This document shows positions 50,148 through 60,109 of a stretch of DNA of 64,000 nucleotides, piece by piece (position 1 is the stretch's first letter; every line of letters starts with the position of its first letter). The notes under the pieces were generated by a model. The model was not told where the DNA came from. It ran no database searches and saw only the letters and a list, made by a program, of their open reading frames with translations. The position numbers and the translations under genes were made by a program. Origin of the DNA: Castanea sativa (Eukaryota; Streptophyta; Magnoliopsida; Fagales; Fagaceae); NCBI RefSeq assembly GCF_040712315.1, contig NC_134017.1, forward strand, positions 81,473,987 to 81,537,986, given 5' to 3'.

Positions 50148-52593
50148 GTGAGCTCCCGAGGACCATCTTTAAGCGATCTTCAGAGGTGTGTTCCTTTTCC
50201 ACTCATTTCTCTCTATTTGCTTGCTTCTCTTCTCTTACCGCGGGGGTTAATGGGTAGATACGCTAAGCTAGTGAACACAGATGAGGCGAAGGCCGCCTTT
50301 AAGGACCGATATCGGATCCCCAATGACGTAGATATTACGTATTGTGAGGTAGAAGATATTCCATTGGTGTCTTGGCCACCTGAATCCGTTTTGATTCCGA
50401 TGATTGCGTTTATTGAGGGGGGTATGGAAATTCCTATGGGTAGAGTAACTAGGGATTTTCTAATAAATTATAGGCTTACCCCTTCGCAGTGCTCCCCAAA
50501 TGTCCTTAGAATCTTAGGAAGTACTGATGCCCTTAATCGAAAACTCGGGACCAACCTGACCTGGCAGGATGTAAATTGGGTATATAACTGCCAAAAAGGG
50601 GACAGGACTAAATACTATATGAAGTGTAGAATCCCTTCGGTTAGGCTGATTTCCTGTTTACCCGATTCAAGCAAAGGGATGGATGAAGATTATCTCGTCA
50701 TCTCGGGCAATTGGCATGACGGATTGCATTGCCCTACCCGAGAAGGGGTACCAGGTAGGGTTCCCGAGGACTAACCTAGCACTTAGGGTTAACCATATTC
50801 TTTTCTATGCTTTACACCACACTATGCATTTGTTCTAATGCCTTCACTTATTATTGCAGACGATTACCATACCGCCCCGAACTTGTCTGCCGTGAACCGT
50901 GCCGATTTGAACAGGATTCTTCAGTCGGAGATATTCGTACATAGGGACGGACAACTTCGAGCAGCCCACGTCATTCTCGGATACACTCCTTCTACTAAGC
51001 GTTTCCAAAGCCCGAAGAACGTAATAAGAGCAAGAGATCTAAGGCTAGCTCAAATTGACGTTGCTGCCCCGGGATTCTTATTAGCCGTACCTCCCCCTGC
51101 AGGAACTCAAGACGCACAACTTCCTGCCCCACTTGCCGCCCAACTGATCTATCCTCCTTTGGAGCAAGCCGCTAACCCTGTCGCTGAGGAAAGAGCTGCT
51201 ACACCCGAGCTTCCTCCTCCCGAGGTGATAGAGAAAGACTTCGAGGTGTTCTACCGCCTAGACGCTCCTTCCAGCTCCAATCCGTCAACCAACGAAATGG
51301 GTTTTCAAGAGAAAGAGCCTGACTTGCTGGCCTTACTCCAGGCGCACGCAGGCGACTCTTCACCGGCGATTCCGGTCCCGCCTCGTCCAGTCACTCCAGC
51401 TGTTACCCGTGCACCTCACTCGGAGGCGGCGGATAAGAAACGGAAAAGGGGGCAGAGTAGCAAGCATGTGATAGAAATCGAAGAAGGGGAGAATCTTGAC
51501 CCTTCCGTTAAAGATACCAGGGCTGGGAAAGCCCTTTCCAAAAAAACTGCTCCTACTGGTTCGTCTAAGGACCCCAGTAGTGAGTCTGCAAAGAAGGCGT
51601 CAACCTGGCGACCCAATTTTACTCTGAGCTCGGGTAGCCCTGTTATGGATGATGCGAACTTGAGGGACCCGAAGAAGGGAAGCTCGAGCCTGGTGGCCGA
51701 GTGTCTAGAGAAGGCTCTATGCCTTCCCGAAGATATGGCAGAGCTGCGGTCCTTCCGTAAGAGGGAAGTTTTTTTGTCTTTGAAGCAGGACTTAGCCAAG
51801 GTATTTTCTAAGCCTTTGCACAGTTTATACATGATGAGTTTAATTCTTTATTATGACTAACCTTTTTTCTAACTCGAATATATTATAGGTGGTCCAAGCT
51901 TCATTTATGGCTGAGGAATGGGTAGATCACTCACTGGATCTTGCCCGAAAGGCTGATCAAAATGCCGAGGCGGCGGTGAGGGCACAAAAAGAAGCTAAGT
52001 TGAACTTGAAAGAGACCCTCACTCGCCTGTCCGAGGTAGAAAAGGCCCACAAGAATGCTGAGTCGGCCCTGAAAAGCTACGAATCTCAAGCAAACCTTGC
52101 TCTTGAGGCTCAAAAACAAGCCCAAAGTAGGCTCGCTCTAACTGTTGTTGAGCTTAAGCAAGCGCAAGAGAAATTGGCCGCCAAGGAGCAGGAGCAGGCT
52201 GTAGCGGAACAAGCTGCATATGATGCGGGAATGAAAAAGGCTTCGGATAGCCTGACTGCCTAACTCAAAGGGGTTGCTAGGGCGTTTTGTTTGGAAGTAT
52301 GGGGTCAAGCCTTGGACGCTGCTGGGGTAGCTGCTGATGCTAAACTTCGAGCCCCAGATAATGTTTACTACCCCACAGCACTTCGGCTTGCGCCTGCTCC
52401 TCCTATGCCACCAAGTGAACCAACTGAGCCTGTTCCTGTTCCTGATCCTTCTGATGCAGCAGCCTCAAAGGGCCCTTCTCCCACAGTTCAGCCCGTGGAA
52501 GAAGCAATTGAGGGTGATGTGGCTGAGGAGCCAAAAAAGAAGAAAAAAGACAAAGAACCAGAGAAAAGGAAGGACAAGCAGCCTGTTGCTTAG
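50148..52593 (+). CDS. Antisense spliced gene of the Tat retrotransposon, one premature stop
   Basis: On the strand opposite to gag-pol, four segments join in frame through GT-AG introns: 50148-50185, 50258-50754, 50860-51800 and 51889-52593. The joined frame would be about 726 residues. Segment two carries VIPMIAFIEGGMEIP-like sequence and PMGRVTRDFLINYRLTP, NVLRILGSTDALN and a DGLHCPTREG end; segment three is proline-rich then lysine-rich; segment four starts a long alanine/lysine/glutamate coiled coil and ends in a KKKKKDKEPEK tail. One in-frame TAA at 52261 follows LTA and is a likely CAA-to-TAA change. The first codon reads GTG where relatives would have ATG, so initiation may instead use ATG 50250. 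Antisense reading frames at this position are known in Tat-lineage elements; their function is not established. Confidence 0.6.
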
Positions 52594-53842
52594 TCATTCT
52601 ATCATGGTTGTCTCCTTCTTTTGTTGTTGTTTTTTTTTTTTTTTTTTTACGGATGTAAGGGGCTGCATGATTGTCCCAATTTTGTAACGAGTATTTGTTA
52701 AGAAATTAATATTTAGTTCTACTCTTTTTGTTTCATAGACAAGTCTTATTTCAATGCGTTACCATCCAATTGTCACTTTATACGCATTCAGAAGCTTACT
52801 AAAAAAAATCATAATATTACTTTAATTTGTTCATTATACTTGTGATTTTAAGAAACGCGAAAAGCTTAACTTAACTTCATTACTTAACCTTTTGACGTTT
52901 GAAAGAGAAGGCATGAAATTCCATATGATAACGAGCAACGAGACTTAATGATTTATTTATGCTAATGCTTTAGATGTTTGAGATTCTTTAGCCGTGATCT
53001 TGTTGGATTTATAATTCCTGTGTTATGGTCCGAGGAACCAAAAAAGAACGAGAGTCAGTTTAGTACTTATGTTTTTTGCAAGTGATTAATTTCTCTTAGA
53101 CTTGTGGCCCGAGGAGCCGAACAAGCACTAAGGTCAGTTTAACACTCATGCTTTTTTGCAAGTGATTAATTTCTCTTAGACTTGTGGCCCGAGGAGCCGA
53201 ACAAGCACTAAGGTCAGTTTAACACTCATGCTTTTTTGCAAGTGATTAATTTCTCTTAGACTTGTGGCCCGAGGAGCCGAACAAGCACTAAGGTCAGTTT
53301 AACACTCATGCCTTTTGCAAGTGATTAATTTCTCTTAGACTTGTGGCCCGAGGAGCCGAACAAGCACTAAGGTCAGTTTAACACTCATGCCTTTTGCAAG
53401 TGATTAATTTCTCTTAGACTTGTGGCCCGAGGAGCCGAACAAGCACTAAGGTCAGTTTAACACTTATGCTTTTTGCAAGTGATTAATTTCTCTTAAACTT
53501 GTGGCCCGAGGAGCCGAACAAGCACTAAGGTCAGTTTAACACTTATGCTTTTTGCAAGTGATTAATTTCTCTTAGACTTGTGGCCCGAGGAGCCGAACAA
53601 GCACTAAGGTCAGTTTAACACTTATGCTTTTTGCAAGTGATTAATTTCTCTTAGACTTGTGGCCCGAGGAGCCGAACAAGCACTAAGGTCAGTTTAACAC
53701 TTATGCTTTTTGCAAGTGATTAATTTCTCTTAAACTTGTGGCCCGAGGAGCCGAACAAGCACTAAGGTCAGTTTAACACTTATGCTTTTATTGGTACAGA
53801 ATTGAAACAAACAGAAGCCTCACACAAAAGGGGATTCTTTTC
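52594..53842. other. Non-coding region between antisense gene and pol
   Basis: The antisense gene and pol are convergent and end toward each other here. A T-run at 52,628-52,648 follows the antisense stop codon. Most of the remainder is the tandem array at 52,985-53,790. It is the 3' untranslated region of the element transcript. Confidence 0.6.
52985..53790. repeat. 79/80-bp tandem array in the 3' UTR of the Tat element
   Basis: GTGGCCCGAGGAGCCGAAC recurs at 53104, 53184, 53264, 53343, 53422, 53501, 53580, 53659 and 53738, spacing 80, 80, 79 and then 79 throughout. A diverged copy sits at about 53,024. That makes nine close copies plus one old one. Copies at the left differ from those at the right by one base in a T-run and by CTCATG versus CTTATG, indicating sequential expansion. 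Confidence 0.92.
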
Positions 53843-56800
53843 TTAATAATAATATCGTCGTAAGTTATTTACATTCCAAGGGCGAGGAATCACCCTTCCA
53901 TCCAGATCTTCTAAACGATAAGCCCCTACACCTGCCATTGAGGTAATTCTATACGGCCCCTCCCAATTAGGACCCAACTTTCCCCAGGCAGGATTTTTTG
54001 CTACCCCCACTACCTTTCTCAGTACCAAATCTCCTGGCACCAAGGGCCTGGTCCTAACTCCCTTGTCATATGTCTGCTTGAGCTTCTGCTGATAGCTGCC
54101 CATCTTCACATTGGCAATTTCTCTACTTTCCTCAATAGTATTCAAACAATCATACACCCTATCGTGATTGCTCGCTTCGTCATACTGGTCGGACTTCAGG
54201 GTGGGAAAACCCAACTCTAATGGTATTATAGCTTCCATTCCATACATCATTGAAAAGGGAGTCTCGCCTGTTGATCTTCGGGGTGTAGTGCGATAAGCCC
54301 ATAACACATGAGGTAATTCTTCTACCCAGCCTCCTTTAGCGTCATCCAATCGTTTCTTCAAACCTGCCAAGATGACTTTATTTGTTGCTTCGGCCTGTCC
54401 ATTTCCTTGAGGATAGGACGGTGTTGAATATCCATTTCTTATTCCCATTTCTGCGCAGTACCGCCGGAAAGCCTTGCTATCAAATTGAAGACCATTATCA
54501 GATATCAAAGTATGAGGGACCCCGAAGCGAGTTATGATATTTTTCCAGATGAATCTTTTTGCATCCACATCCCTAATGTTGGCTAACGGCTCGGCCTCCA
54601 CCCATTTCGTGAAGTAATCCGTGCCGACGATGAGCCATCTCCTATTACCCGTTGCCCGAGGAAACGGTCCGACGATATCTAAACCCCACTTAGCGAAGGG
54701 CCATGGGCTGGACAACGGATTTAAGTTACCTCCTGGTTGATGTATGTTTGGCGCAAACCTTTGACATTGATCACATTTCTTGGCATAATCTTGAGAGGTT
54801 CTCTGCATGCTTGGCCACCAATACCCTTGAGTCATGGCTCTATGAGCTAATGATCTTCCTCCAGTGTGGCTCCCACACACACCTTCATGCAATTCTTCCA
54901 GCAAAGGTTCCACGGCTTCAGGATGTACGCAAAGGAGGTACGGCCCTGCATAGGAACGCCTATAGAGTTTTTGCTCCTCCGATAGCCAGTAACGGGGTGC
55001 ACTTCTTCGTACCTTCTCGGCAATTTTTCCATCTTCAGGTAGTATTCCGTGCTGCAAGAAAGCTATAATTGGGTCCATCCAGCTTGGGCCTACATGAACG
55101 CTGTGAACCCGTACTGCCGAGATGCTGGTCAAGCTAGAGGACAATAAATCCTCCACCATAACCATACGCGGTAACTTCGAACCCAGTGAAGTGGCTAACA
55201 TTGCTAATGAATCAGCATGAGAATTATGTCCCCTTGGGACTTGTTGTACCTTGAAACTGTCAAACAAACCCAACACCCCTTGGACTCGTTTCAGATAACT
55301 TTTCATCCGCTCATCTTTTGCCTCAAACTCTCCATTAACTTGCCCTACCACCAATCGGGAATCACAGAACACCCTCACTACCTTTCCTCCCAAATGTCTA
55401 ACCATCTGGGAGCCCACTAAGAGAGCCTCGTACTCGGCCTCATTATTAGTGGCTGGGAATCCCAACCTCAATGACTTTTCAATGACTAGTTTCTCAGGAG
55501 AAATTAACACGACTCCAACCCCGGCTCCTTTTCGATTTGATGCCCCATCCGTGTAGACTTCCCATGGAGTGATATTTTCCATCCCAATGGACATTATTGT
55601 CATCACGGCATCTTCGGGGTTAACCTGACCGTCCGTGAACTCGGCCACGAAGTCGGCAAGGATTTGCCCTTTGATAGCTGTCCGGGGCATATACTTGATA
55701 TCATAAGCTCCCAGCTTGGTTCCCCATTTTGCTACACGACCTGTATAATCCGACTTCCGCATGATAGCTTGTAGAGGCAACTGAGTGAGTATTACCACGG
55801 TGTGAGCTTGGAAGTAATGAGGCAATTTCCTTGTTGCGTGCACCACGGCTAGAAGCGCTTTTTCCAGCAGTAGGTATCTCTGTTCAACTTCTTGCAAAGA
55901 CTTGCTGACATAGTATATTGGTTTCTGGACCCCCTCATCATTCCATATTAAGACAAGACTTACGGAGTGATTTGTGACGGCTAGATAAGCATATAGCACT
56001 TCTTCCTTCTCGGGCGTCGATAATATCGGCGGTCTAGATAGGTATTGCTTTAAATCCTCAAAAGCCAAATTGCATTCGTTAGACCACTGGAAATCTTTCC
56101 ACCTATGCAAAAGGCGATAAAATGGGCGGCACCTGTCTGCGGACCGTGAAATGAACCTGTTCAAGGCTGCAATCATACCAGCTAACTTCTGCACTTCTTT
56201 CGGGTTCTGAGGGGGATGCAATCCTAAGACAGCCTTAATTTGGTCAGGATTAACTTCAATTCCCCGATGAGTAATCATGTACCCTAAAAACTTTCCCGAG
56301 CCCACTCCGAAAGAACACTTTGATGCATTCAAGCGTAACTTATACTTTCTTAACACCGAGAAGGTCTCCTGCAAATCTTTCAAATGGTCTTCTGTCTTCT
56401 TACTTTTGATTACCATATCATCGATATAAGCTTCCATATTATGCCCCAACTGCGCATCAAACATTCTGGTCACCATTCGTTGATAAGTGGACCCTGCATT
56501 TTTTAGACCAAAGGGCATTACTCGGTAATGGTAGTTACCATTAGGGGCACGAAAAGCCGTCTTCTCCTGGTCATTCAGTGACAAAGGGATTTGATGATAC
56601 CCTTGGAATGCATCCAAGAAGCTCATTCGGGGGTGCCCCACAGTTGCATCCACCAATTGATCAATTCTGGGTATAGGGAAAGGATCCTTGGGACATGCCT
56701 TATTCAGATCTGTAAAGTCAATACAGACTCTCCATTTCCCATTCTTCTTTTTTACTACGACAGTATTGGCCAGCCACTCAGGATAGAAGATCTCTTTGAT

Positions 56801-57142
56801 CGCACCAGCCTGCTTTAGCTTACCAACCTCCTCTTTAACTGCCTCGGCGTGCTCTTGAGATGCTCGCCGAGAAGGCTGCTGTCTAGGCGTCGCATGGGGG
56901 TTAATATTCAAATGGTGGCAGATAACTTTTGGATTAATTCCTGGTACATCATAAGTCGTCCATGCAAAAACATCAATATTACCTCGCAAGAATTGAATCA
57001 ACTCTTCTCTTTCCTGTGTCGGCAGTTTGGATCCGACTTGAAAATATTTCTCTTTATCTTCCCCAATAATTACCTTGGTTAGCTTCTCGGCAGATCCTTC
57101 ATCCTCAACTAGGCCGACTTCCCGAGCAGCCTCCTTTAATTG
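53843..57142 (-). CDS. Pol region: reverse transcriptase, dual RNase H, integrase
   Basis: The frame continues without a shift from the amber codon ending gag-protease and runs 1,099 residues. Counting from the methionine at 57001: RT spans about 50-290 with VMPFGLKN and the catalytic YIDDM at 192-196. A first RNase H region (about 335-455) lacks the usual catalytic aspartate (YLAVTNHS). A second, intact RNase H follows (YTDGAS 483-488, NNEAEYEAL, CDSRLV, HADSLA). Integrase has an HHCC zinc motif (H705, H712, C743, C746) and DDE residues D775, D835 and E871. It ends VNNLRRYYY. A degenerate RNase H plus an added archaeal-type RNase H is characteristic of the Tat lineage. Confidence 0.9.
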   Translation of the reverse strand, partial: QLKEAAREVGLVEDEGSAEKLTKVIIGEDKEKYFQVGSKLPTQEREELIQFLRGNIDVFAWTTYDVPGINPKVICHHLNINPHATPRQQPSRRASQEHAEAVKEEVGKLKQAGAIKEIFYPEWLANTVVVKKKNGKWRVCIDFTDLNKACPKDPFPIPRIDQLVDATVGHPRMSFLDAFQGYHQIPLSLNDQEKTAFRAPNGNYHYRVMPFGLKNAGSTYQRMVTRMFDAQLGHNMEAYIDDMVIKSKKTEDHLKDLQETFSVLRKYKLRLNASKCSFGVGSGKFLGYMITHRGIEVNPDQIKAVLGLHPPQNPKEVQKLAGMIAALNRFISRSADRCRPFYRLLHRWKDFQWSNECNLAFEDLKQYLSRPPILSTPEKEEVLYAYLAVTNHSVSLVLIWNDEGVQKPIYYVSKSLQEVEQRYLLLEKALLAVVHATRKLPHYFQAHTVVILTQLPLQAIMRKSDYTGRVAKWGTKLGAYDIKYMPRTAIKGQILADFVAEFTDGQVNPEDAVMTIMSIGMENITPWEVYTDGASNRKGAGVGVVLISPEKLVIEKSLRLGFPATNNEAEYEALLVGSQMVRHLGGKVVRVFCDSRLVVGQVNGEFEAKDERMKSYLKRVQGVLGLFDSFKVQQVPRGHNSHADSLAMLATSLGSKLPRMVMVEDLLSSSLTSISAVRVHSVHVGPSWMDPIIAFLQHGILPEDGKIAEKVRRSAPRYWLSEEQKLYRRSYAGPYLLCVHPEAVEPLLEELHEGVCGSHTGGRSLAHRAMTQGYWWPSMQRTSQDYAKKCDQCQRFAPNIHQPGGNLNPLSSPWPFAKWGLDIVGPFPRATGNRRWLIVGTDYFTKWVEAEPLANIRDVDAKRFIWKNIITRFGVPHTLISDNGLQFDSKAFRRYCAEMGIRNGYSTPSYPQGNGQAEATNKVILAGLKKRLDDAKGGWVEELPHVLWAYRTTPRRSTGETPFSMMYGMEAIIPLELGFPTLKSDQYDEASNHDRVYDCLNTIEESREIANVKMGSYQQKLKQTYDKGVRTRPLVPGDLVLRKVVGVAKNPAWGKLGPNWEGPYRITSMAGVGAYRLEDLDGRVIPRPWNVNNLRRYYY

Positions 57143-57145
57143 CTA
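57137..57145 (-). promoter_or_regulatory. Leaky amber stop context between gag-protease and pol
   Basis: On the minus strand the sequence is TAG (57145-57143) followed by CAATTA (57142-57137). UAG-CAA-UUA is the consensus CARYYA read-through context known from tobamovirus-type leaky stops in plants. The frames before and after are the same, so occasional misreading would give a Gag-Pol fusion of about 1,780 residues. A simple CAG-to-TAG mutation cannot be excluded. Confidence 0.6.
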
Positions 57146-59194
57146 TGACGTCTCAGGAACTTCTCCCTCCAACGAACCTCGGCCTGTACGAATAGTGGCA
57201 GACGTTAGACACTGCCTGGCCACCGTTTGACTGCCATGTAACACTCCCACGCTTCCTCGTATAGGGTACTTCACCATCACATGTAAGGTTGATGAAACTG
57301 CCTCCATCGCATGCAACCACGGTCTAGCCAAAATGGCCGTGTAAGGAGAATATGCCATAACAACTATGAAATTTACCTGTACTTCGGAACCCTCCACCTG
57401 CACGGGCAGCCTAATCATTCCTCGTGGGATCACCTGGTTTCCATCAAAACCGACCAACGGATGGTCGTATTTTTCCAAGTCCTCCTCTTTCAACTTTAAT
57501 CCATTGAATAGATCCGGATACATAATCTCGGCACCACTTCCATCATCCACCAAGACTCGTTTCACATCATATCCCCCAATACGAACTGTGACGACCAAGG
57601 CATCATCGTGGGGTTGAAACGTTCCCTCTTTATCCTTATCAGAAAAACCCAAAGTAGGTGTCACCGAGGATCTCAGTCTTTTGTTTGTTTGATGATTCTC
57701 TTCCACGTCCTCATTCCCACACTTGTTTTGAACGGTCATGACCCGAGAAGGTTTCCCAAAGTCTCCTCTCGGCTGGGTCAAGATGACGTTAATAGTGCCT
57801 AAAGATGGTTGAGGGGCCTGACCCCAATATTTCCGAGTATCTAGTTGTTCCTGATTCCCATTCGGCTTTGCCAATAAGTGATTGATCTTCCCGGCCCTAA
57901 TCAATTGATTCAAATGGTCGCGCAATGTCCGGCACTTCTTCGTGGTGTGTCCCTTATCCTGGTGGTAATGGCAGTGGAGGTTTTGGTTCCTCGTGGATGC
58001 ATCTCCACTCATTTTGTTTGGTGGCCTAAAATATGGCTCATGCCGAATTTTCTCTAGTATGTGATGCACGGGTTCCTTAAATAGTGAGTTAACTAGAGGA
58101 GACTCGGCGGTCCTCGGATGGCCTGTAAAGTCTCGTTTAGGCCGAATACCTTGAAACCCCCCTCCCCGAAGATCCTTCATTTTTTCTTTGCTTTGCATCT
58201 GATCCTCCTCTACCCGTTTATACTTATCTATCCGGTCCATGAGCTGTCGCATGTCTATCGCGGCCTTCATTGTCAAAGACTTTCTTAACCCATGCTCCGC
58301 GGGAAGACCCACCTTGAAAGTTCTTACGGCTACACTTTCCACATCCCCATCAATTTCATTATACGTTTCCCAGTATCGGTCAGAATAGGTTTTGAGTGTT
58401 TCACCTTCCCTCATAGACATAGACAGTAGAGCATCCAAAGGTTTTGGAATCCTAGTACAAGTTATGAACCTTGCTCCAAATGCCCTAGTCAATTCTTCAA
58501 AAGACCTTAGGGAACCTTCTGCCAAAGTATCAAACCACCTCATAGCCACGGGCCCCAAACTGGAGGGAAAAACTCTACACATCAATGCCTCATTATTCGA
58601 ATAAACGGCCATTTTCTGACTAAAATGACTAACGTGCTCTACAGGGTCAGTCCTCCCGTTATACATAGTAAAAATGGGTTGAGAAAACCTACGAGGTAGC
58701 TTTGCCCTGTTTATCCTTGCCACAAAAGGGGATTTGGCAATTTGTCTCAGGGCTTTACCCATTGCATCACTCCCGTCATCGCGATATATCCCATCAGTAT
58801 CGGGCATCCTCGTCTCCTTCTGCTGTTTTGCCCTAACGCCCGAAGACACACTAGCACGGGTCACACTTCGAGTAGGCTCAAACATTGGGGGATGAATTCC
58901 TCCTGGGTTTGCTTCCGAACTGTCACTGGAAGAGCTAGCATTACCCTTACGTCTCCGCTTCTTACTATTCACGCACCTGCGTAAGTACGCTATCTCAGAT
59001 TGCATCTGTCGCAATACATCGTCGCGAGACATATGCCCCTCAGTTAACAATCGTTGCTCAGCCCCCTGACCGCCATCATATGCTTTCACCACCCCCGAAG
59101 TATGTCCCTTCCCCTTGTCACGCTGGAGACTTACAGCTACGTCCCTGCTTCGTGAACTTACTGATTCTTCCCCTTCTAGATACACCTCCGCCAT
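57143..59194 (-). CDS. Gag-protease polyprotein of the Tat element
   Basis: The 683-residue frame begins MAEVYLEGEESVSSRSR. A Gag domain occupies about 165-350 (for example MRWFDTLAEGSLRSFEEL and MSMREGETLKTYSDRY). A zinc knuckle CHYHQDKGHTTKKC lies near 405, and a retroviral-type aspartic protease near 540-560 shows RVLVDDGSGAEIM. Gag forms the particle and binds RNA; the protease processes the polyprotein. The frame is intact up to the amber codon. The active-site triad reads D-D-G in place of D-T/S-G, as in the D-N-G of the other Tat copy in this window, so the variation is lineage-typical. Confidence 0.88.
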   Translation of the reverse strand: MAEVYLEGEESVSSRSRDVAVSLQRDKGKGHTSGVVKAYDGGQGAEQRLLTEGHMSRDDVLRQMQSEIAYLRRCVNSKKRRRKGNASSSSDSSEANPGGIHPPMFEPTRSVTRASVSSGVRAKQQKETRMPDTDGIYRDDGSDAMGKALRQIAKSPFVARINRAKLPRRFSQPIFTMYNGRTDPVEHVSHFSQKMAVYSNNEALMCRVFPSSLGPVAMRWFDTLAEGSLRSFEELTRAFGARFITCTRIPKPLDALLSMSMREGETLKTYSDRYWETYNEIDGDVESVAVRTFKVGLPAEHGLRKSLTMKAAIDMRQLMDRIDKYKRVEEDQMQSKEKMKDLRGGGFQGIRPKRDFTGHPRTAESPLVNSLFKEPVHHILEKIRHEPYFRPPNKMSGDASTRNQNLHCHYHQDKGHTTKKCRTLRDHLNQLIRAGKINHLLAKPNGNQEQLDTRKYWGQAPQPSLGTINVILTQPRGDFGKPSRVMTVQNKCGNEDVEENHQTNKRLRSSVTPTLGFSDKDKEGTFQPHDDALVVTVRIGGYDVKRVLVDDGSGAEIMYPDLFNGLKLKEEDLEKYDHPLVGFDGNQVIPRGMIRLPVQVEGSEVQVNFIVVMAYSPYTAILARPWLHAMEAVSSTLHVMVKYPIRGSVGVLHGSQTVARQCLTSATIRTGRGSLEGEVPETS

Positions 59195-59230
59195 ACACTT
59201 CTAAATGGAATGTGTTACGCTGTTGTTGTT

Positions 59231-59246
59231 CCCACAGATGGCGCCA
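59231..59246 (-). other. Primer-binding site of the complete Tat element
   Basis: Minus-strand TGGCGCCATCTGTGGG starts two bases inside the 5' LTR. The first seven bases pair with the 3' end of aspartate tRNA; the same form occurs in the degenerate element at 20319. Confidence 0.72.
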
Positions 59247-59248
59247 AT

Positions 59249-59767
59249 TGTAAGGACCAAAAACTCATAAAACCAGCTTAAAAATGTTGCTGCTTCTTTA
59301 TTCACTTAAAGGTCCTCATACAATACATTTGGTAGAGAGGGTTCAACAACAAAAGTTCCCCCTCTATAGTGTCCCGACTCTTATTTATACTATTTGCTCC
59401 TTTCATCATGGCCCTACACCTCACAACCTACTATGTTTTTCCCTCTGACACCTGTCTGTCGGTAGATGAGCAGAGTTCTAACTCTGCGTTCAACACTGTT
59501 CAGGTCATATCCACATTAATGCAACGGATTGAACTGGTATCTTCCAATTAATGCGGCCAGAATGGTTGTTGCCGGGCATTTAATGCATCCCTCTAAATTG
59601 GCCTACCACCTTCGAATATTTGTAACCCTTATGTCAGCAATGCCCATGCCACATCATCTTCGGGTATTTTCAGGTAACTTCCCTTACTCCTTTGCTCCAT
59701 CTTACCTAATGCATGTCGGCCTTCCTCTCTTCGGGTCTTCGGGTTCTTGGGTCCTCAGAACCTCACG
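59249..59767 (-). repeat. 5' LTR of the complete Tat element
   Basis: This is the right-hand 519-bp LTR. It differs from 49285-49803 at five positions, one of which is its outermost base (A to G on the plus strand), so the canonical terminal dinucleotide is lost. A TATAAATA box on the minus strand lies at 59389-59382, suitable for the genomic transcript. Confidence 0.88.
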
Positions 59768-59772
59768 ACTTC

Positions 59773-60075
59773 CATTATGGAAGCAATCACCTTCGCTAGA
59801 ACTCATGTCACACCACAGCTTCAGCCTCCACACACCACAAGAACCAGATATGAAACCAGGTAATTTGTGACAACAGAGAGTATCATCTTGCCAATGAAGT
59901 TCTTATCCAATCCCTAAAAAAGTATCGACAAACTAATCCCCAATCGAACCCGAAAAGAGGCCACAGAATAATAAAGGGGAAATGGGAGTTCTCAAACATA
60001 TAAAACATTTCGTGATTCAAAAGTAAATCTGTTATAATGCTCTCACAGTCCTCTTCTATGCTAAATTAGCCATAT

Positions 60076-60109
<34 letters not shown>

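Larger units (their letters stand above)
49285..59767 (-). mobile_element. Complete Tat-lineage Ty3/gypsy retrotransposon
   Basis: Two 519-bp LTRs enclose primer-binding site, gag-protease, pol, a tandem array, an opposite-strand gene and a polypurine tract, 10,483 bp in all. ACTTC flanks both ends exactly (49280-49284 and 59768-59772). I count five differences between the LTRs (about 1%), so the insertion is recent. The order protease-RT-RNase H-second RNase H-integrase, the TGGCGCC primer site and the antisense gene place it in the Tat lineage. Gag and pol contain no stop apart from the single amber codon between them, so it may still be competent or have been so recently. Confidence 0.92.

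Noticed and set aside
54703..55068. Plus-strand frame of 121 codons within pol
   Set aside because: It is the shadow of the integrase/RNase H coding region on the minus strand.
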